64,000 nucleotides of DNA from Prostheceraeus crozeri (GCA_907163375.1 CAJQUW010007876.1:496001-560000); one strand, 5' to 3'; counted from the first letter of the stretch, positions 49,401-58,721 are shown. Program-made: numbers and translations. Notes: generated from the letters alone by a model not told the origin.

Positions 49401-52400
49401 TGTAGATTTCATTTGTTGTTATAGTAAACTGCATTGCGCATTACAGAGTTCCGAAATGAATAAGGCCTGTAGCTTGCAGATGGTCGCCTGATTAGTGAAT
49501 CACCTGCATTAGAGAATGATTTAGTGTTGATAATGTCTGAGAAAAGATGCTGATTCCTACATCTCTACCCACTTCTAGTTCATTGCACATTTGAATTGCA
49601 GGCAGTGAGGCCCAATTAGATATATCATCAATTTGCGAAAATAACGGAATACACCAAAAATAGGATACCCTGGCTTATTTAATAATCTTGCATTTATTTG
49701 AATAACACTGAAAAGGGGAATTCAATCACTGATTTTATTGCTGGCAGAGACTGTCGCTGACTCTTGATAGCTGACACACGGTAGGGAATGAAATGCAGAC
49801 CAGGCGTACAAAATGTTCATGATAGCAAATCAAAGGAACGCGTCACTCTGACGTAATTGGTTTAGTTTATAAATAAATAAAGCCACTAAGCTCATTTTGA
49901 TAAAATTAAAAACTAATTCTTGCACAATGCATTACTTCCACTCTTATTTAAGTGCAAACATAGACTGAATATAAAATACGAAATCTGAAATCATATGCTT
50001 CTACAGTAATAAATCTATGAACGAAACTGAGAAGTCTGTGATTTCGGATTTCGTATTTTATATTCAGTCCATGTTTGCACTTGAATAAGAGTGGACGAAA
50101 TGCATTATAGTCCGGCAGTTAGAACGAGTTTCTGCAGGGAACGAGGCCGAAAGTGAGACTTTCACAGAATGATGTACACCCTATGACTACTGCGAATCGG
50201 CACGTCTGCCGAGTTCTAGTGAGTTCCTCTTCTTGTCAGACAGGATCAAAGAAACACACATTTAGATCCAATGGGACGCAGATTATAGTTTTTGGCTAAA
50301 ATGAAATTTTGCATGTTTTCTCTGATTAAACGAAAAGTACTAAGCCCAGAGTCATAATTTTTGGCATGGAATGTCTTCAGGTCATTTCCTTTCATATTTA
50401 TGGATCCTTGTCAATAAAACTAAACACATTTTGATGTGGCGAGCCTCTTTATGTCGGCAAACGCAAACATTTTGAGTAACTTTATCTACATTGAACCACA
50501 TTATCACACACATTGTCGATCAGAAGCATAATAAAAGCATATGCACATCATAGGAAATGACCTGAAGACATTTCATGTCAAAAATTATGACTCTGGGCTT
50601 AGTACTTTTCGTTTAATCAGAGAAAACATACAAAATTTGATTTCAGCCAAAAACTACAATCTGCGTCCAATTGGATTTACATGTGTTTTTCTTTGATCCT
50701 GGCTGACAAGAAGAGGAACTCACTAGAACCCGGCAGACGTGCCGATTCGCAGTAGTCATAGGGTGCACATCATTCTGTGAAAGTCTCATTTTCGGCCTCG
50801 TTCCCTGCAGAAACTCGTTCTAACTGCCGGACTATTATGTAAGAATTAGTTTTTAATTTCATCAAAATGAGCTTAGTGGCTTTATTTATTTAAAAACTAA
50901 GTAAAGGGAATCATTTTTTAAGTAATTGGTTCAGCTATAAAAGAGTTTGGCACTGCACAAGAAAGTTCCGCCCAACGCACCCATGGAACAAGTATCTCCT
51001 CGCTCTTGGGTACATATAGTTTACTTATTCGATCGCGCTTGTGGAGCAAGCTATCTGAGAAGAACAGAGCGTCCATCTGGAATAAGAGTCGACGAGCATC
51101 TCCCGAAGTGCTGTCTTCAGAAGCGATCTGGACCTCGTTCCAAAGCCGCTCCCAGCTCGGTCATTACTCGCAATGCCACGACTCGCTCCAGTATTATTCA
51201 CACTGTCGGTCAGTATTTGAACTATGTTTTGCCAATATCGACCAGATTTCCCTTGCTTCGTCCACTTTGTGTGTACAAAAGCAATATTTATTTGACTGTG
51301 TGCTGATTTAATCCTTCCTTGTTCTCGTACTACTTTATAGTTTTGCCTTGGTACATTTGTATCTTATTATTGCTTTATTCATAGGCTAGCCAATCATGCT
51401 AGAGTGACTTTTAATTTCGATTTCCTGTCGTAAACATGGTGCGCCTGGTCTGCATTACATTTTCTGTCGAACCAGCTATCACAAGGCAACGGCAAGGTTT
51501 GGTGTCAGTGTAATCAATGATTGAGTACCGCCTCTTCAGTGCATTATTTAAGATATCGCATGCGAAGATGACATTTATTTAAATGACATTTCTTCATGAT
51601 CACTACAATTAATTGCAGTACATAATGACATAACACTTCAATATAAGCAGATGTGCATGTGAGGAAAATGAAATAAACATACCTCCAAGTTCTGCGCGCA
51701 TTTTACCATAAGAGTACAATCTATCACTCCATTTTCCAGGACCTGGTGGGTCTCGCTCAGTCACTCGACGCGTTTCTGGTGGAGCAGCTTTATGTCCCAC
51801 TCGTATTGAATTGATTGACTGAAATGAAGTTTTACTCATTCAAGCAAGAATATAAAAAAATCAGAATAAAAGCCAATAATGTAACAACTAATTTCAGAAG
51901 TTTCAAAAGCGGTCTGGGTGATAAGACGGAGAAATGATTCAACAGGAATATATGCACACAGCAGTTATCACTTACACACTCGTTACTGTTCATTCTCCAC
52001 CATTATAAACCTAAAATGCACGTTGCTATGCAATAGCTACATGGCATAGCCAGTGGCGGCTTTAGCGATCATGCCCTTCATGCTCAGCATAACAAGATAC
52101 AACTTCCGTTGCAGCTATTTCTCAGAAATAAAGATAAATTCAAATTTATTAACACATATTTATACGCTCATGAAAGCACAATTCATAAATAGAAAAAACA
52201 CACTTAACAGAAACGCAATTTTCATAGCTTCATAAGCTGCTGTTGCGCTGCAGTGCATAACAGTATTTCTTAAAAAAAGAAAATCTCACCACTCGAATGT
52301 TTCCACTGAAATTGTAAGCACAGAATCATTATATTTTCATACTGTGAAAAGAAAGTTACACGCACAGAGAGGAAGGGCGAAAGGGATAACCTGCTGTATC

Positions 52401-55400
52401 AAGCAATTACCGTATTTTCTCAAATATAATCCGCAAGTTATGTGATATTTTTTTGATATTACATGTGGGTTGGTTCTATTCGAGAGCGGGTTTGTATGAC
52501 TAATTTTCCTATTTGTGATCTAGCAGTCTCGAGTTTCTACAGACATTGGGCACGTTGACAAAGAGGCGGAATACGAAGGGAAGAAATCGAAGAGAAAAAT
52601 GATTACAGCAGTGCTGACGATCTCGAGACGGAAGATTTGCTAGAAGTAGAAATATAAGCTGTGTTGAGTGACGATATGGAAATGAAAATTTTTATCTTAT
52701 TGAATATATATATGTAATGCATCGATTTTTCAAAAGTGCTAGCTGAGCTATTATCGTCTCTGTCATGCATTATCATTCTGATACAAACGGTTGTTCATGC
52801 CGAAGATAGAGATGAAAAATGTTCATTATGGAAAGGAACATCTGCGGTAAGATATTAATTGGGATCTGCACAAATTACCTTAAAACCTATAGTAGACACA
52901 TTGATTACAGAATATAGTCTAATTTATCGATAAGCTATCTATCAAATAATACAAAAGAAATATTTCCTTGACTTTTCAGAATGATGTCTAATAAATCACC
53001 ATCCACGTGTATGTGACTCTTGATTGTCCATGAATGGAGTAGAGCTCAGTAGGCTACAGCGAGTTCAGAGATGCAGAGTCCCACCCACTGACATAGGACC
53101 CAACGGATTAAGATTGTTCGATCATCTCAGTTTGTGTGAGACGCAATGAATGGGAATTTTTCAATGAGACCGCGATAGCTTTTTGAGTGGGAGGAGAATT
53201 TAAATGCACCTGTCAAAAATCAGCCCTTCATCGTTTGCGATCATCTACCTACGTCATGAATATCTTCAGAATGCTCAAATTGTCGTGATTCCATAAAATT
53301 TTAAGAAATCCAATCCGCATGTCCAACTTTTCTTGCCTACATCAGATTGTGATTGATTTCTGCCATAATGATAACTTGACTGTAAGTTCCTGAGAGCATC
53401 TCCACTGAAACTTCGCCAGACGGGTCGGTAAAAGAAATTAAACTTTTGCCTCGAAATGAACCTCTAGGCTCTCGGATAATCTGGTTAAAGGTAAAATGAG
53501 ACGAATTTTTCAATATGACGTCAATACAATGCATGGAGTGGATGTGGGTTGTCTTTTGAAATTATATCTCCGGGGATGGATTTCAGCGACGGAGCTGCGA
53601 TTTATCAAACACTTATACACTGTGAAATCATTTTGGCATTCGGAAATCGCTTGCTGAAATCATTACTAAAAAAACAAAAAGTTAGAACACGATAGCAGCC
53701 CATGCGTATTAGCGATGAAACCGGTTACTGGGTCAGTGACACGGTTTTTTGTTTTTGGGTATTGCTGTTTTTGAAGTCATAGAGCAAATGCTTTCAAAAG
53801 TGTGATACTTTAAGGACAACTTCGATTTTCACAAAATCACAACATTGGTCACTTAGCCTGCTAGCAATTGACGGAATCATTCAAAAAAAAGTCTGCTCCT
53901 AAAAGTTTGGTAATTTTGATTAAAGAAAACTGTTCGCAAATATAAGTCTTTTTGTATGTTAAATTGGGTCCATTTTTAATATAACATAGATGCATGAAGC
54001 TCAAAATATTTTTCGATGATGCATTGTCTGAGGATTTTGGCTAGATTTGAACAGATTTGAAATAGCTTGTGTGGGACTTGTTCAAATTGATTTCACTTCC
54101 CCCTGAACGAACCGCGTTGCTAGTGAAGGCATTGCAATATGCTACAACCACAAAAATAATAAAGAATACCATTGCTAGTTCATTGTGACGTCTTCAATTC
54201 AAGGCAAGTAAAATGATATACATGTAGTATGTATTATGATTATAAACCCAATACTCAAATAATGCAAAATTTCAATCAGACGAATACAGTCTACGCCAGA
54301 ATTGGTAATGTGCCTCCCGTTAACCGCATCAATTTTCGCTTTGCAACACCAAAAATTTAGGTCCCTGCCGAAAAATCGTTTCCTCGTGCCTGACTAGACC
54401 ACTTCAAAATCAAAAACGAGGATGAATTCATCTGGACAGATGGCTGGGTGAACCAAGGGCAAACAAATGGAGAAAGTGGAGCACGTATTGAGATGAAAAA
54501 TGCAAACAAACAGCAATATTGAGAAAAAGGCGGCAGCAGGAAAGCACTCCTCCAGGTTCACAGTTGAAATGACACCAATCAAGATCGCAACCATTGAAAT
54601 TGTGGAAAGAGAAAGTGAACACCAACAACGGACAGCCAAAGTGCAACAGATCGGCAGAGGACCGCACAAACAAACCGATCAAATCGGAGACCAAATACGG
54701 CAGAACATATGGAATATATTGTAACGATGCAAGAACCAAGATATCATCATTCAGTGGGTACCAAGCCCCGTAGGAACATCCGAAAATGAGGAAGCAGACC
54801 GACTAGAGAAAGAAGCAACAGAAAAAACCAAACAGAAGTGCCTCTAAATTCTGCAGTAGCTAAGAAAGCAATCCAGAGACGAACAAAAGAAAACGGGAAA
54901 AACAAGCCAGTCATCACCACTACAGCAGATGGAAGCTCACCAGAAATATAGAAGAATGGGCGATGATGAACAGAAGGGCAAGAATCATCTGTCACAAAAC
55001 GAAGTGTGCATTGCATTCTATTCAGGTAGCATCAATATATAACAGGAAAAATAGAGGAGCCCTGCCGCATTGACTGTGGAACAGAAGAAGAGACTGCAGA
55101 GTGCAGAATATTATATCCTGAGATGTGGCAGATAATTGAGAGAACGAATGAGAGCTGTTGGGGATCCCCAACCAAAACCGGAAACAACCCGTGAAGAAAC
55201 GTAATCCGGTTCCTGAGAAGCACTGGACGTCCAGGCTAGCAATATGGGCATCCTGTCCCGAATGGAGACAAATGACAACAATGACAACAGTAATCGACGT
55301 CCTTAACCGCTTTCAGTGAGGATCCAGCACTAGAAGCTTATTAATAGCACGTAGCGACAACTGGAAAGCGGTTATAAATCAAACGGAACAATTGCGGCAA

Positions 55401-57208
55401 CTTTTGGCCACCCGAAGCGAATCAACTCGCAGTTTTCTCAGAGCACAATTTCGAATCAAATCGAATCTCGAAGCTTCGCTATATTATACTTAAAATGTAC
55501 TGCTCAATAGATGTTCAAACTTTCCAACTTTTGAACCCAACTTTTCCAACCAAATTACAAAAGGATATGAATACCACAGTTGACAAAACTACACTAAGGC
55601 ATATAATATAATCCCAGAATTGTCAATTATCAACTTCGAAAAGAGGGATGATTAGGCCTACTTGCAATTCCAAAAAAGATAGCTAGAAGGAAGTCGAGAA
55701 TAGGGAATGGAGTTAGCTTATCATTCCATCAGATTAGAAGCAGCACAAGTCAGACTGGTGACCAATAGGCGACTAATTTTTGCATCAACGCAATTTTTTC
55801 AATAATTGGACTGTCTGCTTCCGAATGTGGAGAATGATGTCGTGGGATAGAAAATGAGATGAATGAAAGCTATGTTTGGGAAGCGGTAACTATCAGTAAA
55901 CTGAACTTAACAGTTTAGATAGGCAGTTAAGTTCTGGAATACTCGTAGAACGTGAATTCATGGTATGACAAAAGGAGGCTATGCATCTCGGGGAAGGATG
56001 TTGAGTGAAGCTTCTCATACTCGTATGTTGCAAAAATGGACAGTCTGTAATGCAAAGTTCATTCAAATAACTACTTATCAACCTGTATATGGTCTTTGTT
56101 ATGCAAAAAATTATTCTGAATTAGACTTATTTTAGACAAAATTCTCAAGGAAAACTATCAAGAAAAAAACAGACATAGCCCACATGCAGATTTGCCCACG
56201 TACAACTTCAATTAGCATATCAAGACGGCCTGCATGATGACACAATTTCATTCTGCGTAAACCCATTGACAACTCTGATAGCTGATTCTTTTAAATGAAA
56301 CGTTGTCTAAAAAGGGTGATCTTTGAGATGTTAATGTTAACAAGAAAATAAGCATCCTAAAACTAGATGGTATGATTCATAGGCCCATACAGCACTTAAA
56401 TCTAAAGTTTGAAGATGGGAAGCAAATCATGAAGATAGACGCATTTGAGTCGGTGCAAAAACAAAAACCAGTTTATTTTCTATGTTTATCTGACTGAAAA
56501 AATAATAATTCAATAGAAGACATGGATTCCTTCGATGCAGCATATAGGCCTACAAGGCATCCTCCTTCCATGCACTTGAATATCAGCAACACTTTCTACA
56601 AAATTTTTAGAAATTTGAAACTCAACCAACATTGTCTCAACATGTCTCCTCCACCTAGGTAGTGAGTAGCCGAGGCATGACAGTCGTCAACAGTGTTATA
56701 GTGACAGTACATATGCATTCATCTATTTCAACAACACATATTAGTGAAGCGTTAGTGAAATATTTAGGTCTAAATAGATAGCATTCACATTATTGAAACA
56801 ATGCTTGGAACTTACTTGTGGTGCACGATTTTGAGGTTCGGTTGCAATTTGCACAAAACTTTTGATTTTTGAAACTCCCGATCTTCTATCGATATCAGCA
56901 CCTGCACTAATAAATCCTGAGATAGGATCAGTTACATTATCATAATCCCTAAATGGTGCTTCAACTCTAAATTCTCCTTCGTCATTGAACTTTTTAAATC
57001 CTGGACTCATCGGTTTCTGAAACGAGTCGACATCGTGTTTTCCACTTATATTAGGAAACTTTCTTTGACGATCTCTCCGCCTTAATTCTATTTGTTGAAC
57101 TGAATTTCCCCCAGCATTGGCATCAGTATTGAAATATATTCCGAATCTAGGTCTTGTCTTGTAAATAGAATCAGACAATGTTGGACCGCTTGCTACAACA
57201 GCAGTCAT
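30111..57208 (-). CDS. Ten-exon gene, 442 aa, IPGYTG protein (possible ciliary/sperm microtubule inner protein)
   Basis: Coding exons, in transcription order: 57208-56816, 51818-51683, 47393-47323, 47261-47182, 47114-46979, 45894-45853, 43084-42960, 38126-38019, 35694-35584 and 30237-30111. All nine introns are GT-AG, every split codon joins in frame, and the total is 1329 nt (442 codons plus TAA). The ATG has a good context (ACAATGA), with no other ATG between it and an upstream stop. The protein is polar and Pro/Arg/Lys-rich, with no signal peptide or membrane segment. Exon 9 carries IPGYTG (residues 368-373), a motif shared by axonemal microtubule inner proteins such as the FAM166/CIMIP2 group. 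The layout and length resemble SPATA48/SPMIP7, but I cannot confirm that. Introns 3 and 4 are only 61 and 67 bases; the others are kilobases long and full of transposons. Confidence 0.85.
30449..30637 (-). other. Possible C-terminal exon of another membrane protein inside the last intron
   Basis: A good acceptor (CCTTTATCATAG) at 30638 opens a phase-0 frame of 62 codons: a hydrophobic stretch (AISVFLMFAMTSALCMAAFPF), then a basic and polar tail (RMNRRVEKELHLELQND) ending in TAG. It cannot be an alternative end of the ten-exon gene, because exon 9's phase would stop early. No partner exons were found. Confidence 0.25.
30780..31425. repeat. Foldback element, about 645 bp
   Basis: The sequence before 31010 is the imperfect inverse of that after 31190. 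Matching blocks include GAGACCCT..CTTTCAAGA, AGAACGCGAA.CAAATTAT, and GGTGCACC..TTATCATG.CCG.TGCA, in the same order from the outside in. Arms of about 200-230 bases surround a central spacer. No target duplication or coding capacity was seen. It lies in the last intron of the ten-exon gene. Confidence 0.65.
31565..31650. repeat. Short degenerate tandem array of TGCCGACAAA/TGCCGAAAA units
   Basis: Four to six variants of ATGCCGACAAATGC follow one another. The array also produces a spurious hydrophobic minus-strand frame (31531-31728). Confidence 0.55.
31651..32364. other. Intron sequence, nothing recognised
   Basis: Part of the last intron of the ten-exon gene; no gene or known repeat supported. 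Confidence 0.35.
32365..32955 (-). mobile_element. LINE 3' fragment, Jockey-like
   Basis: On the minus strand the frames read DLS*KPCYQSISKQAAQRIGSLYRASSYL in outline, then PLMDYCCH, LERVDKRVKNLMG, RLQPLSVRRDVASLSLFYRYYFG, and finally LWNQLP and YNLDTFKKRVNRFL before a stop. This is the well-conserved C-terminal region of Jockey-type LINE reverse transcriptases. At least three stops and one frame change break it; the catalytic RT core is absent, so it is 5' truncated. Plus-strand frames over the same stretch are shadows. Confidence 0.8.
32966..33346 (+). other. Open frame of 126 codons, unknown
   Basis: This frame reads SVTPSPATNGEVCKREQLKE and QMSQISVMSKNLIQQHETSG with an ordinary composition, and follows the 5' edge of the LINE fragment. 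I recognise no domain, the start is not ATG-dependent, and no splice partner was found. It could be residue of an unidentified element. Confidence 0.2.
33870..33875 (-). terminator. Poly(A) signal AATAAA of the lipocalin gene
   Basis: AATAAA on the minus strand, about 100 bases past the lipocalin stop codon. Confidence 0.6.
33976..34548 (-). CDS. Apolipoprotein D-like lipocalin, 190 aa, intronless
   Basis: The frame is complete from ATG to TGA. Residues 1-18 are a signal peptide (LCLIFLAIALPSISA). CPQVTLKPTFDLQRYLGDWYE holds the lipocalin GxW motif (GDW) that closes the barrel. YWVLDTDYTSFALVYSC matches the second lipocalin motif (TDY), and AWILTRDP the third (conserved Arg). Four cysteines (CPQ, DKC, YSC, DTC) fit the two disulphides of ApoD. 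NYT is a possible N-glycosylation site. Such proteins are secreted and carry small hydrophobic ligands; the ligand here is unknown. The gene has no intron although ApoD genes usually do, so it may descend from a retrocopy. It lies on the same strand inside the last intron of the ten-exon gene. Confidence 0.92.
   Translation of the reverse strand: MNPLCLIFLAIALPSISAQVVKPGACPQVTLKPTFDLQRYLGDWYENRRFFAIFQLNDKCVKANYTLKEGGRIRVLNSGVNANTGEPKALEGEAYAPNPESEPSSLRVRFNSFSPWGNYWVLDTDYTSFALVYSCRHPLGVSLFNIQYAWILTRDPRPDQALVDNGLRHFESFGIDTSKFIVTDQDTCDH
34584..34592 (-). promoter_or_regulatory. TATA-like box of the lipocalin gene
   Basis: CATAAAAAG on the minus strand lies about 36-44 bases upstream of the lipocalin ATG. 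With a start site about 30 bases downstream (TCTCAATG region near 34562) the 5' UTR would be only about 15 bases. This supports an independent promoter for the nested gene. Confidence 0.55.
34600..35583. other. Intron sequence, nothing recognised
   Basis: No gene or repeat supported between the lipocalin promoter and exon 9 of the ten-exon gene. Confidence 0.35.
36228..37414 (+). mobile_element. LINE-3: 5'-truncated copy related to LINE-2, with (TAC)n tail
   Basis: The reverse transcriptase frame is open from about 36228 to 37280 (GFLPQC, then YDMKKAFDKLSHH, SSGVPQGSVLGPYLF and KFADDVLVL). It continues through FLGVTIQQNLKWDDH, HRMICG with the QCDCRNF cysteine pair, and RRANSFVP to the stop. 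Unlike LINE-2, the GVPQGS block is intact. A short 3' UTR leads to a perfect TAC microsatellite tail (37378-37414). The fragment lacks the endonuclease and the first RT blocks, a typical 5' truncation. It lies in an intron of the ten-exon gene, antisense to it. Confidence 0.85.
36294..37280 (+). pseudogene. LINE-3 reverse transcriptase, truncated ORF2
   Basis: An uninterrupted frame of 328 codons covers the RT palm from the D-x-x-K-A-F-D block, through FADD in place of the usual YADD at about residue 103, to the C-terminal domain. Missing N-terminal parts make it non-functional. The long clean frame implies a recent insertion. Confidence 0.85.
38690..39040 (+). mobile_element. LINE 3' fragment, RTE-like C-terminal region
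   Basis: Frames read RHICGVRLVEKRRMAE, then (shifted) VEKRLRCAAHVVKMGDERVVKQAE and RRRGRPRIRWKDCIKRAW. The GHVxRM and RGRPRxRW signatures are typical of the C-terminus of RTE-type and related LINE ORF2 proteins. Here the usual Gly before HV is Ala. One in-frame stop and at least one frame change are present. Only the tail remains. Confidence 0.65.
39047..40027. mobile_element. TIR element family T, long copy (981 bp)
   Basis: CTAGAATGGAAGTTTGATAT at the left and GCAATTTCCATTCTAG at the right match the ends of the short copy at 28396-28596, including the CCCCAACTAAGTTCCCCCGG block near the right end. No transposase frame was recognised inside. It abuts the RTE-like fragment. No convincing target duplication. 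Confidence 0.6.
40028..42959. other. Intron sequence with A-rich runs, nothing recognised
   Basis: Part of the intron between exons 7 and 8 of the ten-exon gene. An AAAAT tandem run lies at 40181-40200. No gene, domain or repeat copy could be supported. Confidence 0.35.
43085..45399. other. Intron sequence, nothing firmly recognised
   Basis: A GC-rich patch at 43118-43195 (GATCCCAGGGGGCAGG, CGCACCCCCTGG) resembles the ends of hAT elements but has no partner. The rest shows nothing. Confidence 0.35.
45400..45561. mobile_element. pogo/Tigger-like MITE (162 bp)
   Basis: The left end CAGTCGAAACTCGTTAATTCGG and the inverse of the right end (CAGTCAAAGCTCCTTAATTAAG) are the classic pogo/Tigger terminal repeats. 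TA precedes the left end; the right flank is CA, one base off the expected TA duplication. It lies in the intron between exons 6 and 7 of the ten-exon gene. Confidence 0.75.
45895..46978. other. Intron sequence, nothing recognised
   Basis: Short frames on both strands have no splice context or domain that I can support. Confidence 0.35.
48090..49023 (-). mobile_element. LINE-4: 5'-truncated reverse transcriptase fragment
   Basis: On the minus strand the frames read EAGVPRGSVLGPMLF and HYVDDTTISIPL (YADD-box variant). These are followed by LLGVIINHKLTWNSYI, ILEYASPSF, HRLICD with the QCSCQRF pair, and FQNSFVPFTAALMNGL before a stop at 48187. The order matches LINE-2 and LINE-3, but identity is low, so it is another family of the same assemblage. 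At least two frame changes break it. The 3' end carries a short (CTTA)n run near 48086-48092. It lies in the intron between exons 2 and 3 of the ten-exon gene. Confidence 0.8.
49863..50899. mobile_element. Foldback element F, split by a family-H hairpin MITE
   Basis: The left arm (TAGTTTATAAATAAATAAAGCC through TGCAAACATAGACTGAATATAAAATACG) and the right arm are inverse complements; without the insertion the element is 307 bp. The right arm is interrupted at GCATTA by the 727-bp hairpin. A related GTAATTGGTTYAGYTATA sequence flanks the element in direct orientation (49854 and 50923), possibly an old target duplication. Confidence 0.75.
50108..50834. mobile_element. Giant-hairpin MITE, family H, copy 2 (727 bp)
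   Basis: It has the same ends (TAGTCCGGCAG/CTGCCGGACTA), length and palindromic structure as 18772-19498. It is flanked by TTA on both sides (50105-50107 and 50835-50837). The intact left arm of the host foldback element shows the corresponding uninterrupted site, confirming that TTA was duplicated on insertion. Confidence 0.9.
50960..51345 (+). mobile_element. Penelope-like retroelement fragment (GIY-YIG endonuclease), second family
   Basis: The fragment reads HIVYLFDRACGASYLRRTERPSG in outline, then RVDEHLPKC and, further on, LCVQKQYLFD. This is the GIY-YIG endonuclease signature and the usual C-terminal LCVQKQ block of a common Penelope-like group. It differs clearly from the remnant at 29200-29545. 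It is a broken, 5'-truncated fossil. Confidence 0.65.
51819..54489. other. Intron sequence, nothing firmly recognised
   Basis: Part of the first intron of the ten-exon gene. CAGTGGCGGCTTTAG at 52040-52054 resembles the tip of the hAT element at 58722 but has no partner end. No other feature is supported. Confidence 0.35.
54490..55230 (+). mobile_element. LINE fragment with RNase H and C-terminal Cys motif
   Basis: IIIQWVPSPVGTSENEEADRLEKEA in outline (54740-54810) matches the end of the RNase H domain found in I-, R1- and related LINEs (W-V-P-x-x-x-G, GNExAD). About 250 bases later PCRIDCGTEEETAECRILYPEMW matches the C-terminal Cys-rich block with the E-E-T-A-E signature. Frame changes separate the pieces. 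It is an old fragment in the first intron of the ten-exon gene. Confidence 0.65.
55231..56815. other. Intron sequence, nothing recognised
   Basis: No gene or repeat supported. Two TAGGCCTA octamers lie here (55653 and 56545). Confidence 0.35.
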
Positions 57209-57684
57209 TGTTGAAGCTAACGTAAAATCTTTGACGCTGTCACGATATTTCAAATTTTCGTTGCTAAATACTCATTCTGTCACTAGTATATTAGCGCAGT
57301 TAAAGACCGATACCTCAAAAAAGAGAATTGTTCACAAATTTTTAGCTGCATTGTCAAAACATTGAGAATACTTTGGACTCTGAAGATCAATGCGCAAAGC
57401 TTGACTTGCTTTGCATGCTGAAGATGAAGATGGCAAATTGTCATTTCTTGTTGAAATTAGGTCTGATTTCCCTAGAGATATTTAGTCAAAATTGACTTGC
57501 TCATCTCCTCGTCTGCTTGAACATTTCTAATTGGATAATGATGACCCCAATTTCTAATAATGATAATAATGATCATCTGACCTACTCACTACTCTCTCCA
57601 GATTTTTCTATTCAAAATGCATTATTTGGATCAAATGGCTTCAAAAACCTACATTCAAAGATAATGGCTTTCCCAACATCGACT
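57209..57684. other. Upstream region of the ten-exon gene
   Basis: The 5' UTR and promoter of the ten-exon gene should lie here. I see no clear TATA box or CpG island. Confidence 0.3.
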
Positions 57685-57755
57685 CAAAAAAGTATCTGTA
57701 AACAGTGAAACTTTTTGTATCAAAAGATTCAGTATTTTGTGGAGACAACGTTCCA
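57685..57755 (+). repeat. Dispersed repeat Rep-A, short 5' fragment
   Basis: ATCGACTCAAAAAAGTA through AAAAGATTCAGTATTTTGTGGAGACAACGTTCC matches the first 80 bases of the copy at 8801, on the same strand. Confidence 0.6.
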
Positions 57756-58184
57756 GCCATAGATATCGAACATGAATATGCCATAGAACATGTCGTTCGA
57801 TGTCTGTGGTTCCAGCCATAGAGTAAGTATATTAGGCAGAGGGGTAACTCAGCACTTATCAAATCCCCAATGTGATTTTGTTGCATGAACTCGAGGGGAT
57901 GCAGTTGCTGTTGTCACCAAATGTGAGATATGAAAATTTTTTGCAGTTTTGCAGAAATTACGGGATTGACTGATCATGATAGCATAATGGCGAGGGAAAT
58001 GGTATTATCTTGCAGATCGTCCGTGTCATGACAACCTTGGAGAGGTTATGTTTGCTAAATTTGCAACTCGATGACCCTATTGCCTTCATGTTGAACCTCA
58101 ACTTAAGAGAATCTTCTTAAGCGTGATCATATCATACAGCCTGCCACATTGATCTGTTATTTAAATAACAGAATCAAGGACAAT

Positions 58185-58416
58185 GGGGCTGTTCATTAAC
58201 TAAAATTCTGCCGACAGAAAATTATACCGATTTAATATTCTGCCGGCAGAATATTCAGCCGACTTAATGAACGACAGTATAACACCGAAACTGGCAGAAT
58301 GTTCAGTCGGTTTCGGTATTATACCGTCGTTCATTAAGTCGGCAGAATATTCTGCCGGTAGAATATTAAATCGGTTTAATTTTCTGTCGGCAGAATTTTA
58401 GTTAATGAACACCCCC
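58185..58416. mobile_element. Harbinger-like hairpin MITE (232 bp)
   Basis: The element runs from GGGGCTGTTCATTAACTAAA to its near-perfect inverse TTTAGTTAATGAACACCCCC and is palindromic almost throughout, with repeated TTCTGCCGRCAGAA motifs. It is flanked by AAT on both sides (58182-58184 and 58417-58419). Copy 1 of the host repeat has one ungapped stretch here, supporting a 3-bp duplication. The GGGGSTGTT tip and 3-bp duplication fit PIF/Harbinger. Confidence 0.85.
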
Positions 58417-58721
58417 AATGATTTCAATCAACTTTGAAAGATTTAAATGGGTGCACATCACTATTCAGATTCAAGAGGTGAATGATTTAGTGAATCATAA
58501 AATCATGCCGGTGAAAAATGAAATAAAACTTGACATTTCAGCCAAGAAAGCAAAATTAGATCGCGACTTTTTCATCAAGACTTCCATGATAATGCGGCTA
58601 ATGAAATTCCCTTGCAAAGTAGCTCTATTTCCGTTTAGTTAGGATGCTTGTAAGCAAATATTCATTCCTTTTGATATCCAACTTGCTTCATACTGCTTAT
58701 ATAGACGGGTCATCTTGGCAG

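Noticed and set aside
52040-52054. CAGTGGCGGCTTTAG as a second hAT copy
   Set aside because: Only one end is present; no inverse end or 8-bp duplication was found nearby.
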